Below are positions 47,183 through 58,105 of a DNA stretch of 64,000 nt, one piece after another (within the stretch, counting starts at the first letter, position 1; every line of letters starts with the position of its first letter). Made by a program: the position numbers and the translations under genes. The stretch lies in NCBI RefSeq assembly GCF_000208865.1, contig NC_018398.1, positions 6,100,710 through 6,164,709 of the forward strand. Direction: 5' to 3'. The notes under the pieces were generated by a model. That model had not been told where the DNA came from, did not search any database, and saw nothing but the letters and a program-made list of their open reading frames with translations. The stretch comes from Neospora caninum Liverpool. Its lineage: Eukaryota > Apicomplexa > Conoidasida > Eucoccidiorida > Sarcocystidae.

Positions 47183-50100
47183 CGAGCCGCTCGCCTCCAG
47201 GACACGCCGCCCGACAGCGGGTCGAGAGGCCTTCGCCCCAGATTCACGCGATCTTCCTCAGGCGGCGCTCAGAGCTCGAGTACTCGTGAGACGGATGAAG
47301 GGCGGCACACAGACAACGCCAGCCTTCCCGGCGGGGGGGGTGGGGGGGGGGGGGACAGCGACTGGCTTGGAAGTCCGAGAAAGGGAAGGAGCGGCTTCCA
47401 CACGGCTGCAGAACGGCGGCGAGGTCGAGACAGGGTTTTGCCGGGCTACACGCCGGCGTCAAAAAGCTAGCTGATAAAGAGACTCTGGACGCGCTCCAGC
47501 TGCGGAGGAACGGGTTCGCAGAGAAAATCCGGAGAAAGCCACAGCGGCGGACTCCCGCGCAAGCGCAAAGAAAAGAGCGAGAGGAATGACGGCAACAGGA
47601 AACCCAGCGCGGCCGTTCTCGTCGAGCACCCGTCGAGCCAAGAGACTGAGCTGTTTACGTGAGACGCACAGTGTTTCGAGAGGAGCAGAAAAAAACGTTG
47701 AAAGACTGCGAGTGTGGTCGTTCAGGGCCTTTCAGATCCTTTATCCGAGAGCCCAGTCAGGTCGTGTTCAGTTTTCCAGTCCCGGTATCCGCCGGAGCCC
47801 GGTGGACGGGTGAGCTCGTCTAACTGGACGAGAATAGAAAGAAACTCGAGCAGGGGTAAAGGGGATTTGCTTCGTTTGCGGGAATCGGTTCGAGGTGCGA
47901 GGTTTCGATTATGCAAACAGAAATGCAGCTGCGTCAAACAGAGCATGCGAAACGCCAAGACACAGCCGCGCATGCAATGGCTGTAGAACCGTTACACATG
48001 CATCGTTCACCCCGGCCAAAAGGTGTGCAAATTATATCGAGTAGACTGCCGTCACCTCTTGCCTATTCTGGTTTGTTCTACGGTCCTGGAGTAGTGTCTA
48101 AGGCATTTCCCTTCCATCAATTCCAGTAAAGTGTTCAAGAATCTGAGTAGAGAGTCCTCGACCGATGACGAAGCTGGGTAGTAGAGGGAGTCCGTTGCCG
48201 GGACGCCCTCCGCGTTGTATCTTCTGTCCGGTGTTTTGTTGGAATTTCGATTAACGCTGCCTGTGGCAGTCAGAATTTATGGAAGAGCGGCTTTTTTGTT
48301 CAAGAGTCGAGGGCCCTTGGAGGATGAAAGTTCGCTTGTTACAGCACGAGAACCTTCCATTCTAGGTGGAGCGGTTTGCTGGCCGTTGATTGACGGGCGT
48401 GCCGGTGCGTGACTCGACACGAGGGAGGGTGACTTCGTATGCAGCTTTCTGCGGTTTCAAGGAAACAAATGTTTGATTCCGAAGGCACACTTGCCATGTT
48501 GAAAAGCGTAGAAGAACAGTCCACTCGCGGTGCACAGCAATGCATGTGCAGAGAAAAACCGGCGCCTCAGTCACGTGGCTCTCAAAAAAGACTTGTCACT
48601 CTCTCCACAGTTGTCTATTGCCCAACAACCTGTTGCGGGAGTGCGAGGGGAGATGGGCTTAACCAGCACGAAGGCATGCAGCTGTGCCGTGTTTTGGTTA
48701 CAGCGGAAAGGCGCGTCGCCGAACTGCGAATGTGTCGGCGGAAAACGGCGACTGGTCGCTGCTCTGGACGAAGTCCAAAACGCTTCCTGACCGCCACTAG
48801 CAAAGAAACAACCTCGAGCAGCACACAATCATAGGCTGAGTTTGACTGTGTCACTTTGAGTTCTGTTCTAAATTACAAAGGCCACACAGGGTAGAGAGGA
48901 AACACCAACACATGCGTGCCCGACAGGGCGAGCAATGTAAAGGCAGGCGTTCGCAACTAGACAACAGGTAAAATTATATCAATCGGGAACCAGTAATTAC
49001 ACTGATTGGGCTTTCCTGCGACGCTGGCACACGGCGGACCAAGACCATTCTATTCATCGTATACGGGGTCATTCGATTTGAGTTACACAGTTCTGGATCG
49101 CATCGAATAAACAGAGACATTATAGTACCTAGGATACTGAATGTGACTCCAGTTATGATATACAGACAACCAAGTGGAAGGTGGCGATGGTTTCCGCTGA
49201 CCGCCGCTTTTTGAGAACTGAGGCACGCCAGTCTCGAGTTCTGTTGACAGGGTAGCGAGTCTTTCTCTGAGACCTCAGCTGTTCGAGAAGATGTGAAGGT
49301 GAGTCTGGCCTTCAGCGTTCGCTGTGCCACTGAGACGCTTTCAAGGTCAACGACAACGCCGTGTCTCACGGCGCCTTCCGGCCTTAATCGCTCCACGGTT
49401 CAGCCCCGCCGAGTTTCCAGTTCTTTCCAGCGTCTCTTCAGATGGCAGAAGTATAGCAAATATAACTGAGGAGACCCGCGTTGAAGCGAAACGGTTGGAT
49501 CCACGGCCGCTTCGTGGCAACTTCGTAGCCAGCATCATCTCAGGCAAGCCTGCTACCACACAAATCGCTGCGGTAATCCTGTCTAGTGGAGTGTGAAGAA
49601 GCAGTACGAAAACTGGTGCATTCCCTGTGGTCAGTTCTTTCCCATTGTTCCCCTGCCGAAAAACAGAGACCTTTTACTCGCGCCACAGCGTAGGCTGTCG
49701 GGCGACAAACGCGCGCATTCCCAAGCCGACAGACAGTTTTTGTCTCCTTTCCGCGCTCCACTGCTCGATACATCGAACGCGCGACCTTCCAAAAAGAAGC
49801 GGTCACTTCCTCACAAGAAAGTACGTACAGAAAAAACGTGTGGTATGGCAGGCCGTGCGGACACAGCCTCTCTGAACATGTGTCCCACGATTCAGACTAC
49901 GGCGTCAGCCGTCAAAGTCGAAAGACGCAGCTGCGTGTTTTGTTTGCCGTTGTTTGTTCCGATGTAACTCCCGAGCTTTCGAGGACTTGACCCGGTCCCG
50001 GCCACCTTTCGAGACCTGAGGAGTGCAAAGACACCACAGAAATAGCGAAGCGTGAAACACACTCGCAAGCTGCCGGCAGACTCTTTGCCGCTATCTACCT

Positions 50101-50500
50101 TTCGAAGCCATCTGAAAACTCGGAGGCCGTCACTGGCCCATCCAGAAATGGAAACACACGCCCATGGCACAACACTATATACGCCGAGCAAGCGGGATGA
50201 TTTGTGCAATGCAAGCACATCGAGAGAACCCTTTTCTATCAAACGTTGCCGTCCGGAGACCCGAGGTCAACGGAAAAACGCGACTCTGGACCACGGGTGG
50301 CCTGCAGTCCTTGCAAGCTCGTGTGCGCCTGTGAAGACTGGTGGAAGTCATGGTTTGGACTCCTGACATGACATCCAAAAAGATGCAAAGCCTGACGGAT
50401 GTGCAGCGAAACACATAGAGCTCCGGACGCTTCGATGAGAAGACGAAGGGGTTGTCTGCGCGGACGATCGGCCTCGCGCATCCCACCATATAGCGTTGCT
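47183..50500. other. Intergenic region with a cox1-like NUMT
   Basis: Between the ZNHIT1-like gene and the 3' end of the IFRD gene. It contains a G-rich run (47334-47354), possible 5' exon or promoter sequence of the ZNHIT1-like gene, a lower-GC stretch from about 47990 to 48260 of unknown origin, and the cox1-like fragment at 49030-49180. No other supported gene. Confidence 0.5.
49030..49180 (-). pseudogene. NUMT: 5' part of mitochondrial cox1
   Basis: The minus strand encodes LGCLYIITGVTFSILGTIM followed by SLFIR, the N-terminal transmembrane region of coccidian cox1. Degraded sequence follows (PELCNSNRMTPYTMN) where cox1 would have the ELYNS...YNM part. There is no start and no downstream cox1 sequence, so it is a nuclear fragment. 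The same segment recurs at 44390-44455 and, shorter, at 4716-4772. Confidence 0.78.
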
Positions 50501-53500
50501 TCACAGTGTGTGCATGAACACACCGTAGCTCTTACTACGCCAGACGGCGGGGAAACCACAGATGTGGTTCACCCTCCTGTACGTGAGAGATCTCTCACTT
50601 TTTCTCACCTCGAGAACCTCGACTGCGCTTGTATCCGAGAAGTGTTCTTGACGTCCAGCACCCGATCCCCGACCCCCAGCCGAGCTATGAAAATTGGGCC
50701 GAAATCCGAGAAAGCTGCAAACGAAGTCAGAGCCTTCAAGCAAGTGCTGTTGGAGTGAACCTCGTAGGACGCTCCGAACAAAGTGTAGCTGTTGCCGTTT
50801 CTCCCAACCCCTCAAACTTATCTTTATGGTACTTTTTGTCTGACCCTTGCTCCTTCTACTCCGGCTCCCACCAGCAGTCTTGTCCTCAGAAACAAAAGAA
50901 GAAAACGTCGTTACTAGCCCCAAACACGAAGGATCTCCGTCTCTGTCGCTTCCAGCTGCGGTGTTGGCCACAGCGCGAAAGACAGAGTTGCTGACTTGTT
51001 GTTCGGCGCGACTCGCAGCGCGCAGCTGCGGAACAAAGCAGGAGTTGTTACTTCTGCCCAGCAGTTCGAGAGCGTCAAACACGAAAGGAACACAACGCCG
51101 CAACCTGCCGCGTATCGCTTCTCGCTTTTCCGCTGTTGAAAAGGCGCCTTTCGTCTCTGGAGAGGCGAGCGACGCAGTCTCATTGCCCGCCTCCTGAGTA
51201 AAGGGCGAGTAACGGCCTTCAGTCTTCCAGAAACTCTCAAAGAGGAGAGCCAGCAGCTTTGCGGCTGCGCAAAGAAGTGCTGGCGAGCAATCGCGAAGTG
51301 CCGAAGCCGCACCTTCTTTCTGGCGGCCTTGAGACGCCACCGAGGACGCCACCGAGGGAGGGTTTGATGGCGAGGCCTCTGACGCATTCCTGGCTGTTGA
51401 GGAGGGAGACAAGAGCGACTGAGGGCGACCCGCGTCGGGCGGCGCGGAAAGCGAGGCAAACTGCTGTCCATAGGATTGCCGGCAAACGGCAGTGGAGGCA
51501 GATAGCGAAAATGTGGAGCGTGCGTCCACATGCGCCTCTCCCGGTTTCTCAGCCACGCCGATGCGGCCTCCAGGGACGAGTGAACGAGGCGTAGAGGCTT
51601 CCGTTTTGACGGGAAAAGGAAGAAGAAGATTCGAGGATTGCACCGTTGTGGTGTTCAGCAGCACTGATGCTCCGCAACGCCACGCAACGCCTCCAGGCCT
51701 GAGAAGCGGAGAAGCCAGGAACCGACGCGACATCCCGCAAGGTTTGGCGTGCAGTTTCAGCTCTGACGCCCTAAGGAGCCCCTGGAATGCAACGTGCAGA
51801 TGCAGTGCTGGCGAGAGCAAAGCATGGTAATCTGCGGCCTCTCGAGTGCACCACCAGACGGCTGTGTCCGGGAAAAAACGGGACGAACAACTTCCTTGGC
51901 TCCGACTGACCACGACTGATCTCCCGTCGCGACTCTCGTACATCGCGGACTTCCCCCGCACACACGAAGAGGACGACCCCTCATCGCGGCGTACCCCTCT
52001 GCAGCGTTCGGCCTCAAACGCAGGGTCGTGTCTCCCACAGCGCTCGCTTTCCGTTTTCACGGGGACGCGTGTGTGTCTTTTCCGTGTTCGTGTCGCGATT
52101 CGCGCGAGACGCGATCCGGCTCACCCTTGAGTCCAGTTCGACAGTTCTCTGTCGGTCAAGGACCAGCAGAGAATTTGCAAGGCTTGCAGCAACAGGATGA
52201 GCTCTGTCTCTGCATCCTTTGTCAAGGGCCCTCTTCTCTGGCTGGGTGTAGATCCGCCGCTCGCTTTTGCGGTGGACGGGAAAGACGAAACGCCCGAGAC
52301 GACGGAGCCTTCCGGCGGCGTCCACTTGAGGCCGTGCGCGGTTCTTTGCGAGTGGTGCCCCGAATGGTGCGAGAGAACGTCCTCGCGCTTGTTCTCCTCG
52401 GCGGATGCAGCTTCGTCGCCAGTCCGGTTCTGAGTGGAGCACGGAGGTCCGTTCCCACCTTCGCGGTCACCGCTGAGTGTGCCGGCATCGGAAGTCAAAG
52501 GACCAGCGAGACGCCAGCACGCGTTCACGGGAATCAGACGACCAAAGCGGCTCTCGAGGAAGATGAACATGCTTTGGTCTCCTGACGTGGGTTCCGAGAC
52601 GCTGTGTCCTTCTCGATCTCCAGGCGTTGCGTTGTCGACACACGCGCCTTGCGTCTCGTCCGGATACAGAAAGTGGCAAAGCGCGAGGAGCACAGCCGCC
52701 TCGCCTCGAGCCGCCGCAGTCGATTGAGAGGACACTGCTTGCCTAGCAGTCAGATGTAAGTGCTGCACACACAGACGTGCATAGCAGCGTGCGAGAAGCC
52801 TCAGCGGTGACGACGCGGCTGCAGGCAAAACACGGGAACGCAGGCGTTTCAGAGGCAAAACACACGGCGCGAAGTCTTGTCAACTATTCTTTGGGCGGAC
52901 GCGGTTTCGGTCACGCCTCGCCCTCACTGGGTGCAAGCGCCGGTGAAAGACAGAGTGCGTCACACTCCGCTCGTTCTGCTCCACGAGCGCGCGTGGAAAG
53001 AAGGAAACTGCGTTCATTGGCACACGCCGACCGGAAACCCCAGCTGCACACTCGCGCAATTTCTTCATGGTTTTTCCAGCACGAATCGCCAAAAACGGGC
53101 GCATGCCGTTTCTCGGGGAAGGCGCGACTTCGAGTTCGGCCCCTCGGGGGCAGGTCTGGGAATCCACGTGTTTGGTTTTGCAGCCTGGAGTTGCGATTGC
53201 CAGGCCTTCGTCTCCATTCCATCGTTACTTGAGCTATGTCGGGAGAGAGACTGTCGCCGAGATGCAGCAAAAGGGCTGCGAGGAGGCGCGCCGCAGCCGT
53301 TGCCTCCGCCGCTCGACCTCGCGTGAGCGAAGCGGAGAGAGCAAGAATGAACTCCGCCGATCTGCAGAGAGAATCCGGACACCGCGTCGACCGACAATGG
53401 CGGATTCAAGTCTGCCTGCAAGTTCCCAAGGCGAAATGTTCGCGCGCACGACCGCCGCAAGAACCACATTGCGCAAGATAGCTCACCGTTCGCGCAGGGA

Positions 53501-54416
53501 CATGTCGCAGATTCTTCTCTCGCCAACCGCTTGGACGAGCCTCTGGATAATCGGAAGCCTTCGCGGTCCTACGCGAGTGGCGGTGACCGACTCAAGGAGC
53601 GCTGCACGGAGACGTCGGAGAGTCCCGAAACCGATTCACAACCTCTGGTTGGAGAGGCAGGAGGTTCACCCGTTACAGCCGTCTCGAACACACGCAGCAG
53701 GTCTGCACACCTGCGCGACCGTCTTCCACTAGACTGGTGAGGAGAAGGTGGCAGACGATGTGTCTGTGGGCACGAGAGTACAGGAGCGGTGTAGGTGCCC
53801 GCAGACAGGCTACCCCGGAAAGTGTTGCGAGGCGTGCAGTTGGGAATTTACCGTCAATTTCCTCGTCAGTCATTCGCTTCTTCGTAGACTCGGCAGCGCG
53901 TTTCTTCTCCGAAGCCGCGCCGCCTCGGCGACAAACCGTCCTGCTTGAAGCTGTGTCTCGCCAGTCCTGATCCGATCTGTCGCCGTCACTCCGCGAGACG
54001 CCTTCAACATCTGAGTCGGACCAGTTTTCCGCGAAGTCTCCGTAGTCCCCATAGTCACCAAAGATCCCTTCGCAGTCTTCGCCGGCAGCTGAGACTCCCG
54101 CAAGACTTGTACTCGCCTCGAAGTCGTCTTCGACGGCCTCCTGCGTGGGTGGGATCTGTAAGGAATGCGGAGTGGGAAGAGCGTCTGGAGCGCTACCAGA
54201 CACGGCTGACTGGCGAGATGTCGCAGGGTTCCTGGCGGGGTCAAGACACCGAGACGAAGCATCAGGAAGGGGAGCTGACGACGGCGGAGTTTCTTGGCCG
54301 TCGTCATTTGGATTCGAGCAGACCGCATCTCCGCCCCTCGACGCACGAGCGGACGCCGCCTGCTGGCGCCGCTGCAGTTGGCGAGCCTTCATCAACTTCT
54401 TTGACTCAGACGGCAT
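50501..54416 (-). CDS. IFRD family (interferon-related developmental regulator-like) protein, 6 exons, about 982 aa
   Basis: IFRD proteins are helical-repeat regulators linked to transcription control and, in animals, to ribosomes. Exons (minus order): 54416-53852, 53702-53670, 53568-53487, 53361-53229, 52762-52125, 51998-50501; every junction is in phase and the sum (2949) is divisible by 3. Residues 1-190 are Lys/Ser-rich then acidic (IFGDYGDYGDFAENWSDSD). The N-terminal IFRD repeats start at DDLLRVFETAVTG and include ILALSASLTRGRAAEATAAA (~230-250), the family's LKRG..EE..LAA..L.LL.L.LG helix, then GEAAVLLALCHFLYPDE and LLLQALQILCWSL. A C-terminal IFRD_C-like segment lies at ~880-930 (ISLRGWEKRQQLHFVRSVL, then LQQHLLEGSDFVCSFLGF). 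The protein is about twice animal length because of low-complexity inserts. Exon 3 uses a TAG acceptor; exons 2-4 are short. The last exon may hide an intron. Confidence 0.78.
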
Positions 54417-56344
54417 TTTGCTCCTGCGCCGGAATTCCCTAGAGATCCACACGATAAAAAAGGGGAGGGAAGGCGCGACGGTCAAGGCAAGACGCCGAAA
54501 AAGGAAGGATGAAGTCGAGGCGCAGGCGGCCAGTGTCGAAGTGAACTGGACGAGGCGTCTGCAACCCAAAAGGCTTCACTGTGTGCCGAACAGCGGTACG
54601 CGACGCTGAAACTCCTCGGCTTCCCGTGCCGGTGTTTGAACCCAACAGGGAAAACTTCCCCTCGCCCGGGGTTGTGAATTAGTCCAGTTAGGAATGGAAC
54701 CAGGCAGTTAGAAGGATGCTTTGCTGAGAGGCTCCAACGGGGAAACGCCGTTCGCCTTCAAGAACGTGACGCAGCCACTGGCCGCATACACAAACCAGAT
54801 ACACAGTGGCTTCAGTACGTTGACTCTGCAGTGAAAGTGGAGCTCGAAATCTTTGCGAGATACGAAGGAACGAAATTTTCTGGAACTCGAGGAACAGGAG
54901 ACAAGGCGCCACCGCCGTTGAGCGAGAAAGCAACGCCGGGACCGGAAACTGGTGTGCTTCTATACCGGAACGAAACACCGGAGCTCTTGGTTGACGGCAG
55001 AAAGCCTGAACTCACACGCCGACCGAAGGAGACTCACTTTTTCCGTGAGAAAAAGCGTAGATCACGCTAGGGTGCATGCTCCATTCTGTGCCTGTCGAAC
55101 GCTCGACACGCGAAGATCGGCTTTTTCCTGTGTACCGAGCAGGCGCGGAAAGCCGCGATGGTGACTGGACGATGAGAAAAGACTCGACACGCGCTGTCTT
55201 TCGTGTGCCGCAGACTCCTTTCATGAACGGATTTAAAGGCTCGTGTGGGTCAACAGAGACATAGCAGGCTGATTCTATCTGTCTAGAGGATAAGTTGTCT
55301 CTTTTGTTTTTAGCGAAGGCGCCGTGGAGTCTCGCAAATGCGCATCGGAGGCGGTCCGCAGGCACCCACTCTGGTTCCGGTGCATGCACACTCTACGTTT
55401 GCTTCTGAGCCAGGTCACTAGCGAGTTTGAGATGTAACACAGGCGTATGGGCCATTTGTTCCTCGAAACCAGATGTGCACAGCATTCCAACCATGTCTCC
55501 TGCCCCGGATAGCTGCAGGTTAAGTTCCTTTCTTCGTGCATTTTTCTACGTTGAACACTCAAGTCAGCTGTAGCAAGCAAAAATGGATCGCCTTTGTAGT
55601 CGTTTTTTGAAGTTTTTACTGAACACAGGTAGTGGTGCCCCTTTCCTTCCCAGCATTGCTTGCTAAATAGCGCACGTAGAGGAATTGGAGTTGCGAAGCC
55701 GTGAGAGCCTCCCACCCCTTTCCGGCTGACTGCGGTGTGGACTGAAGCTCATTACGCCGTTCGACGGCGGCTGGAGAGGAGACCGCATTTAAAACCGGTA
55801 TTGTGTCATTATTGCGCCTTTTCCTGTTTACACACATGCCGACTTTTTGTGGTGAAAAATGGCCGTACTTTTGGCACTGTGGCACGGCACCGTGGAAGCA
55901 TCTCTGCCGAATGGGTAAAGGGTCACCGTTGTGTTGAGGACTCTCTCCTCACTCTAGCTGTTACCAGTGCAAGAGGATCTCAGCCATACTTTATCTTCTG
56001 CTCGCGGCATACTGAAAACAAACGTTTAGGATCGTTTTCAACCGTGAAGTGGCGGCAGATATGGAGAAAACGTGGAAAGTCCGCTCCGGGGTTCCCGCTC
56101 TACGAGGTCTTGGGAAGTAGTCGACTGTAGAGTGGCGAAACTCGTGTCCTCAGAAAAACAGGAGATCGAGTGAAGAATCCACGAGCGAATGTATAAATGT
56201 ACGATCGTATAATGAAGGTCTATTCGGGATTACTGTGCACAGTCACCCAAGCCAGTGTGTTCGGATCCATATGCAGCACACGCAGAGATGGGCAGAGCCC
56301 TTTGATCATCCGAGGAGAGAAACACTCGTTGAGAAACACCTTCG
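54417..56344. other. Intergenic region, nothing recognised
   Basis: Holds the IFRD promoter/5' UTR and the 3' UTR of the Cys-repeat gene. It has a slightly lower GC content than its neighbours between 55400 and 56250. Open frames are short and show no domain or splice continuity. Confidence 0.5.
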
Positions 56345-58105
56345 TTACATGCCACCTTTGCTCGTGAGAACGGGCATGGGCGCTGCCTTGGACACAGGCA
56401 TCGGAGGCGGCACGCTCTTCTTCGATTTACACTGAGTCCTGTACTTGGTCTCGTAGCAGGGGTAGGATTGCTGTTTCACATCATCGCGGTAGCAAGTCTT
56501 GTTGACAGTGTAAGACTGCGTGGAGCACTGGTTTTCCATAACGGTTTTGGAGCACTTGTAAGCCTCTTTGGAGGGGACGTTTCTGTAGCAGGTCTTGTCG
56601 ACTTCGAATGGAACTTTCTTGCACTCCTTCCTGGGGCAAGAGTACTCGACTTCGGTCGGCACTTTCTTGCTGCACGTCTTGGGGACATACTCGCATTGCT
56701 TCTCCATCGTCGTCTTCGAGCATTTGTATGGTTGCTTGCGCGGCACAGACTTGTAGCAAGTCTCCTCGAATGGCACCATCTTGGTTTCGCATTTCGTGCG
56801 GTATTTTGTCTCCGGACAACTGTAGGGGACCTTTGTCGGAACCTCTTTGTGGCAGGTGTCTGGGACTTGAACGGGAACGTCTTCGCACTCTTGCTTGTAC
56901 TCTGTCTTCGGGCACGAGTACGCTTCCTTTGTAGGCACCTGTCGGGTGCACACATCAGGAACCTGGACGGGAACCTTCTTGCAGGACTGCTTGTATTCGG
57001 TTTTGGAGCATTTGTACGGCTGCTGGACTTGAATAGTCTCGTAGCATGTGTCCGGAACCTCATACGGAACCTCCTCACACTGCTCCTGGTACTCCGTCTT
57101 GCTGCATTTGTAAGTCTGCTCAGTGGGTACATTCTTGTAGCACACGTTCTTGCTTGTGAACGGCACTTGGCGGCACACACGCTTCTTCTTCAGCTGGCGC
57201 AGTTTGCACTCTTTGCCCATGCAGGGAACTTGCTCGACCTCGTCGGTGCACTCGGTGCGGAATTCTGTCTTCGAGCAGTCATACGCCTCTTTCGACATGA
57301 TCGTCTTGGTGCACGTGCTCGGAACCTGGACGGGCACCTTCGTGCACTGGTTCCTCGTGAGCGTCTTCTTGCACTTGTACGCTTTCTTCTGATCGACAGT
57401 ACGGTAGCAGGTATCGGGGACTTGGACAGGGACTTCGCTGCAGCTATCTTCGTAGGATGTCTTGGAGCATTTGTATTGCTCCGGCTTCATGACGGTCTTG
57501 TAGCAAGTGTCGTCGACCTGGAACGGGACTTGCCGGCATTGCTTCTTGTACTCAGTCTTGGTGCATGCATACGGCACTGTCTTGCTGTCTTCCCTGTAGC
57601 ATGTCTTGTTGACAGTGTAGGGTACTTCAGAGCAAAACTGCTCGGCCTTGGTCTTGGTGCATGGATAGGCCTCCTTCTCCATGACGGTCTTGTAGCAGGT
57701 GTCCGGAACCTCTACCGGAACCTTTTTGCAAACCTCCTTGCCGCACTCGAAGGTCTCCGTGGTGTATTCAGTCCTCTTGCATGTGTTCGGCACCTCGTAG
57801 CACTCAGTCTTGTACTGAGTCTTCGGGCAGGAGTACGGGACGCGCTGCATTGTTTGCTTGTAACATGTGTCCGGAACTTGCACGGGAACGTTCTTGCAGA
57901 CTTCCTTTTCCATGGTTTCTGGGCACGAATAGGGCTTCTTCTTCGTTACATCCTTGTAGCAAGTCGACTGTACCTGGTACGGAACAGTCTCACACACTTC
58001 CTGCACAACGGGCGGAGGCGGCGGCGCGCCTTTGGCATCTGCGCCCGACAAGCAGGCAATACCTGCCGCCAGGGGAACCAAAGTGGAAACGAAAAGGCGT
58101 ACCAT
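56345..58105 (-). CDS. Secreted Cys/Tyr-rich tandem-repeat protein, 586 aa, single exon
   Basis: The chosen ATG at 58105 (A at -3) starts a clean signal peptide (MVRLFVSTLVPLAAGIACLS, then GADAKG) followed by a short Pro stretch. The in-frame codons further upstream have no ATG before 58156. The rest, residues ~35-575, is an array of about 17 repeats of ~31 residues with consensus C..VP..V..TCYK......Y.C.KT......, for example CKNVPVQVPDTCYKQTMQRV and CKKVPVEVPDTCYKTVMEKE. Each unit has three cysteines and one or two tyrosines, and Lys/Val/Pro are abundant. One unit (TECYEVPNTCKRTEYTTETF) is shortened, and another near the middle holds a CMGKECKLRQLKKK insertion. No membrane anchor or GPI signal is seen, and the end is Pro/Met-rich. 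Structure suggests a disulphide- or dityrosine-linked extracellular material such as oocyst or sporocyst wall; that role is inference. Confidence 0.85.
   Translation of the reverse strand: MVRLFVSTLVPLAAGIACLSGADAKGAPPPPPVVQEVCETVPYQVQSTCYKDVTKKKPYSCPETMEKEVCKNVPVQVPDTCYKQTMQRVPYSCPKTQYKTECYEVPNTCKRTEYTTETFECGKEVCKKVPVEVPDTCYKTVMEKEAYPCTKTKAEQFCSEVPYTVNKTCYREDSKTVPYACTKTEYKKQCRQVPFQVDDTCYKTVMKPEQYKCSKTSYEDSCSEVPVQVPDTCYRTVDQKKAYKCKKTLTRNQCTKVPVQVPSTCTKTIMSKEAYDCSKTEFRTECTDEVEQVPCMGKECKLRQLKKKRVCRQVPFTSKNVCYKNVPTEQTYKCSKTEYQEQCEEVPYEVPDTCYETIQVQQPYKCSKTEYKQSCKKVPVQVPDVCTRQVPTKEAYSCPKTEYKQECEDVPVQVPDTCHKEVPTKVPYSCPETKYRTKCETKMVPFEETCYKSVPRKQPYKCSKTTMEKQCEYVPKTCSKKVPTEVEYSCPRKECKKVPFEVDKTCYRNVPSKEAYKCSKTVMENQCSTQSYTVNKTCYRDDVKQQSYPCYETKYRTQCKSKKSVPPPMPVSKAAPMPVLTSKGGM

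Noticed and set aside
47990..48260. Lower-GC stretch that might be another NUMT
   Set aside because: No recognisable mitochondrial coding or rRNA motif could be read in it; kept only as part of the intergenic description.
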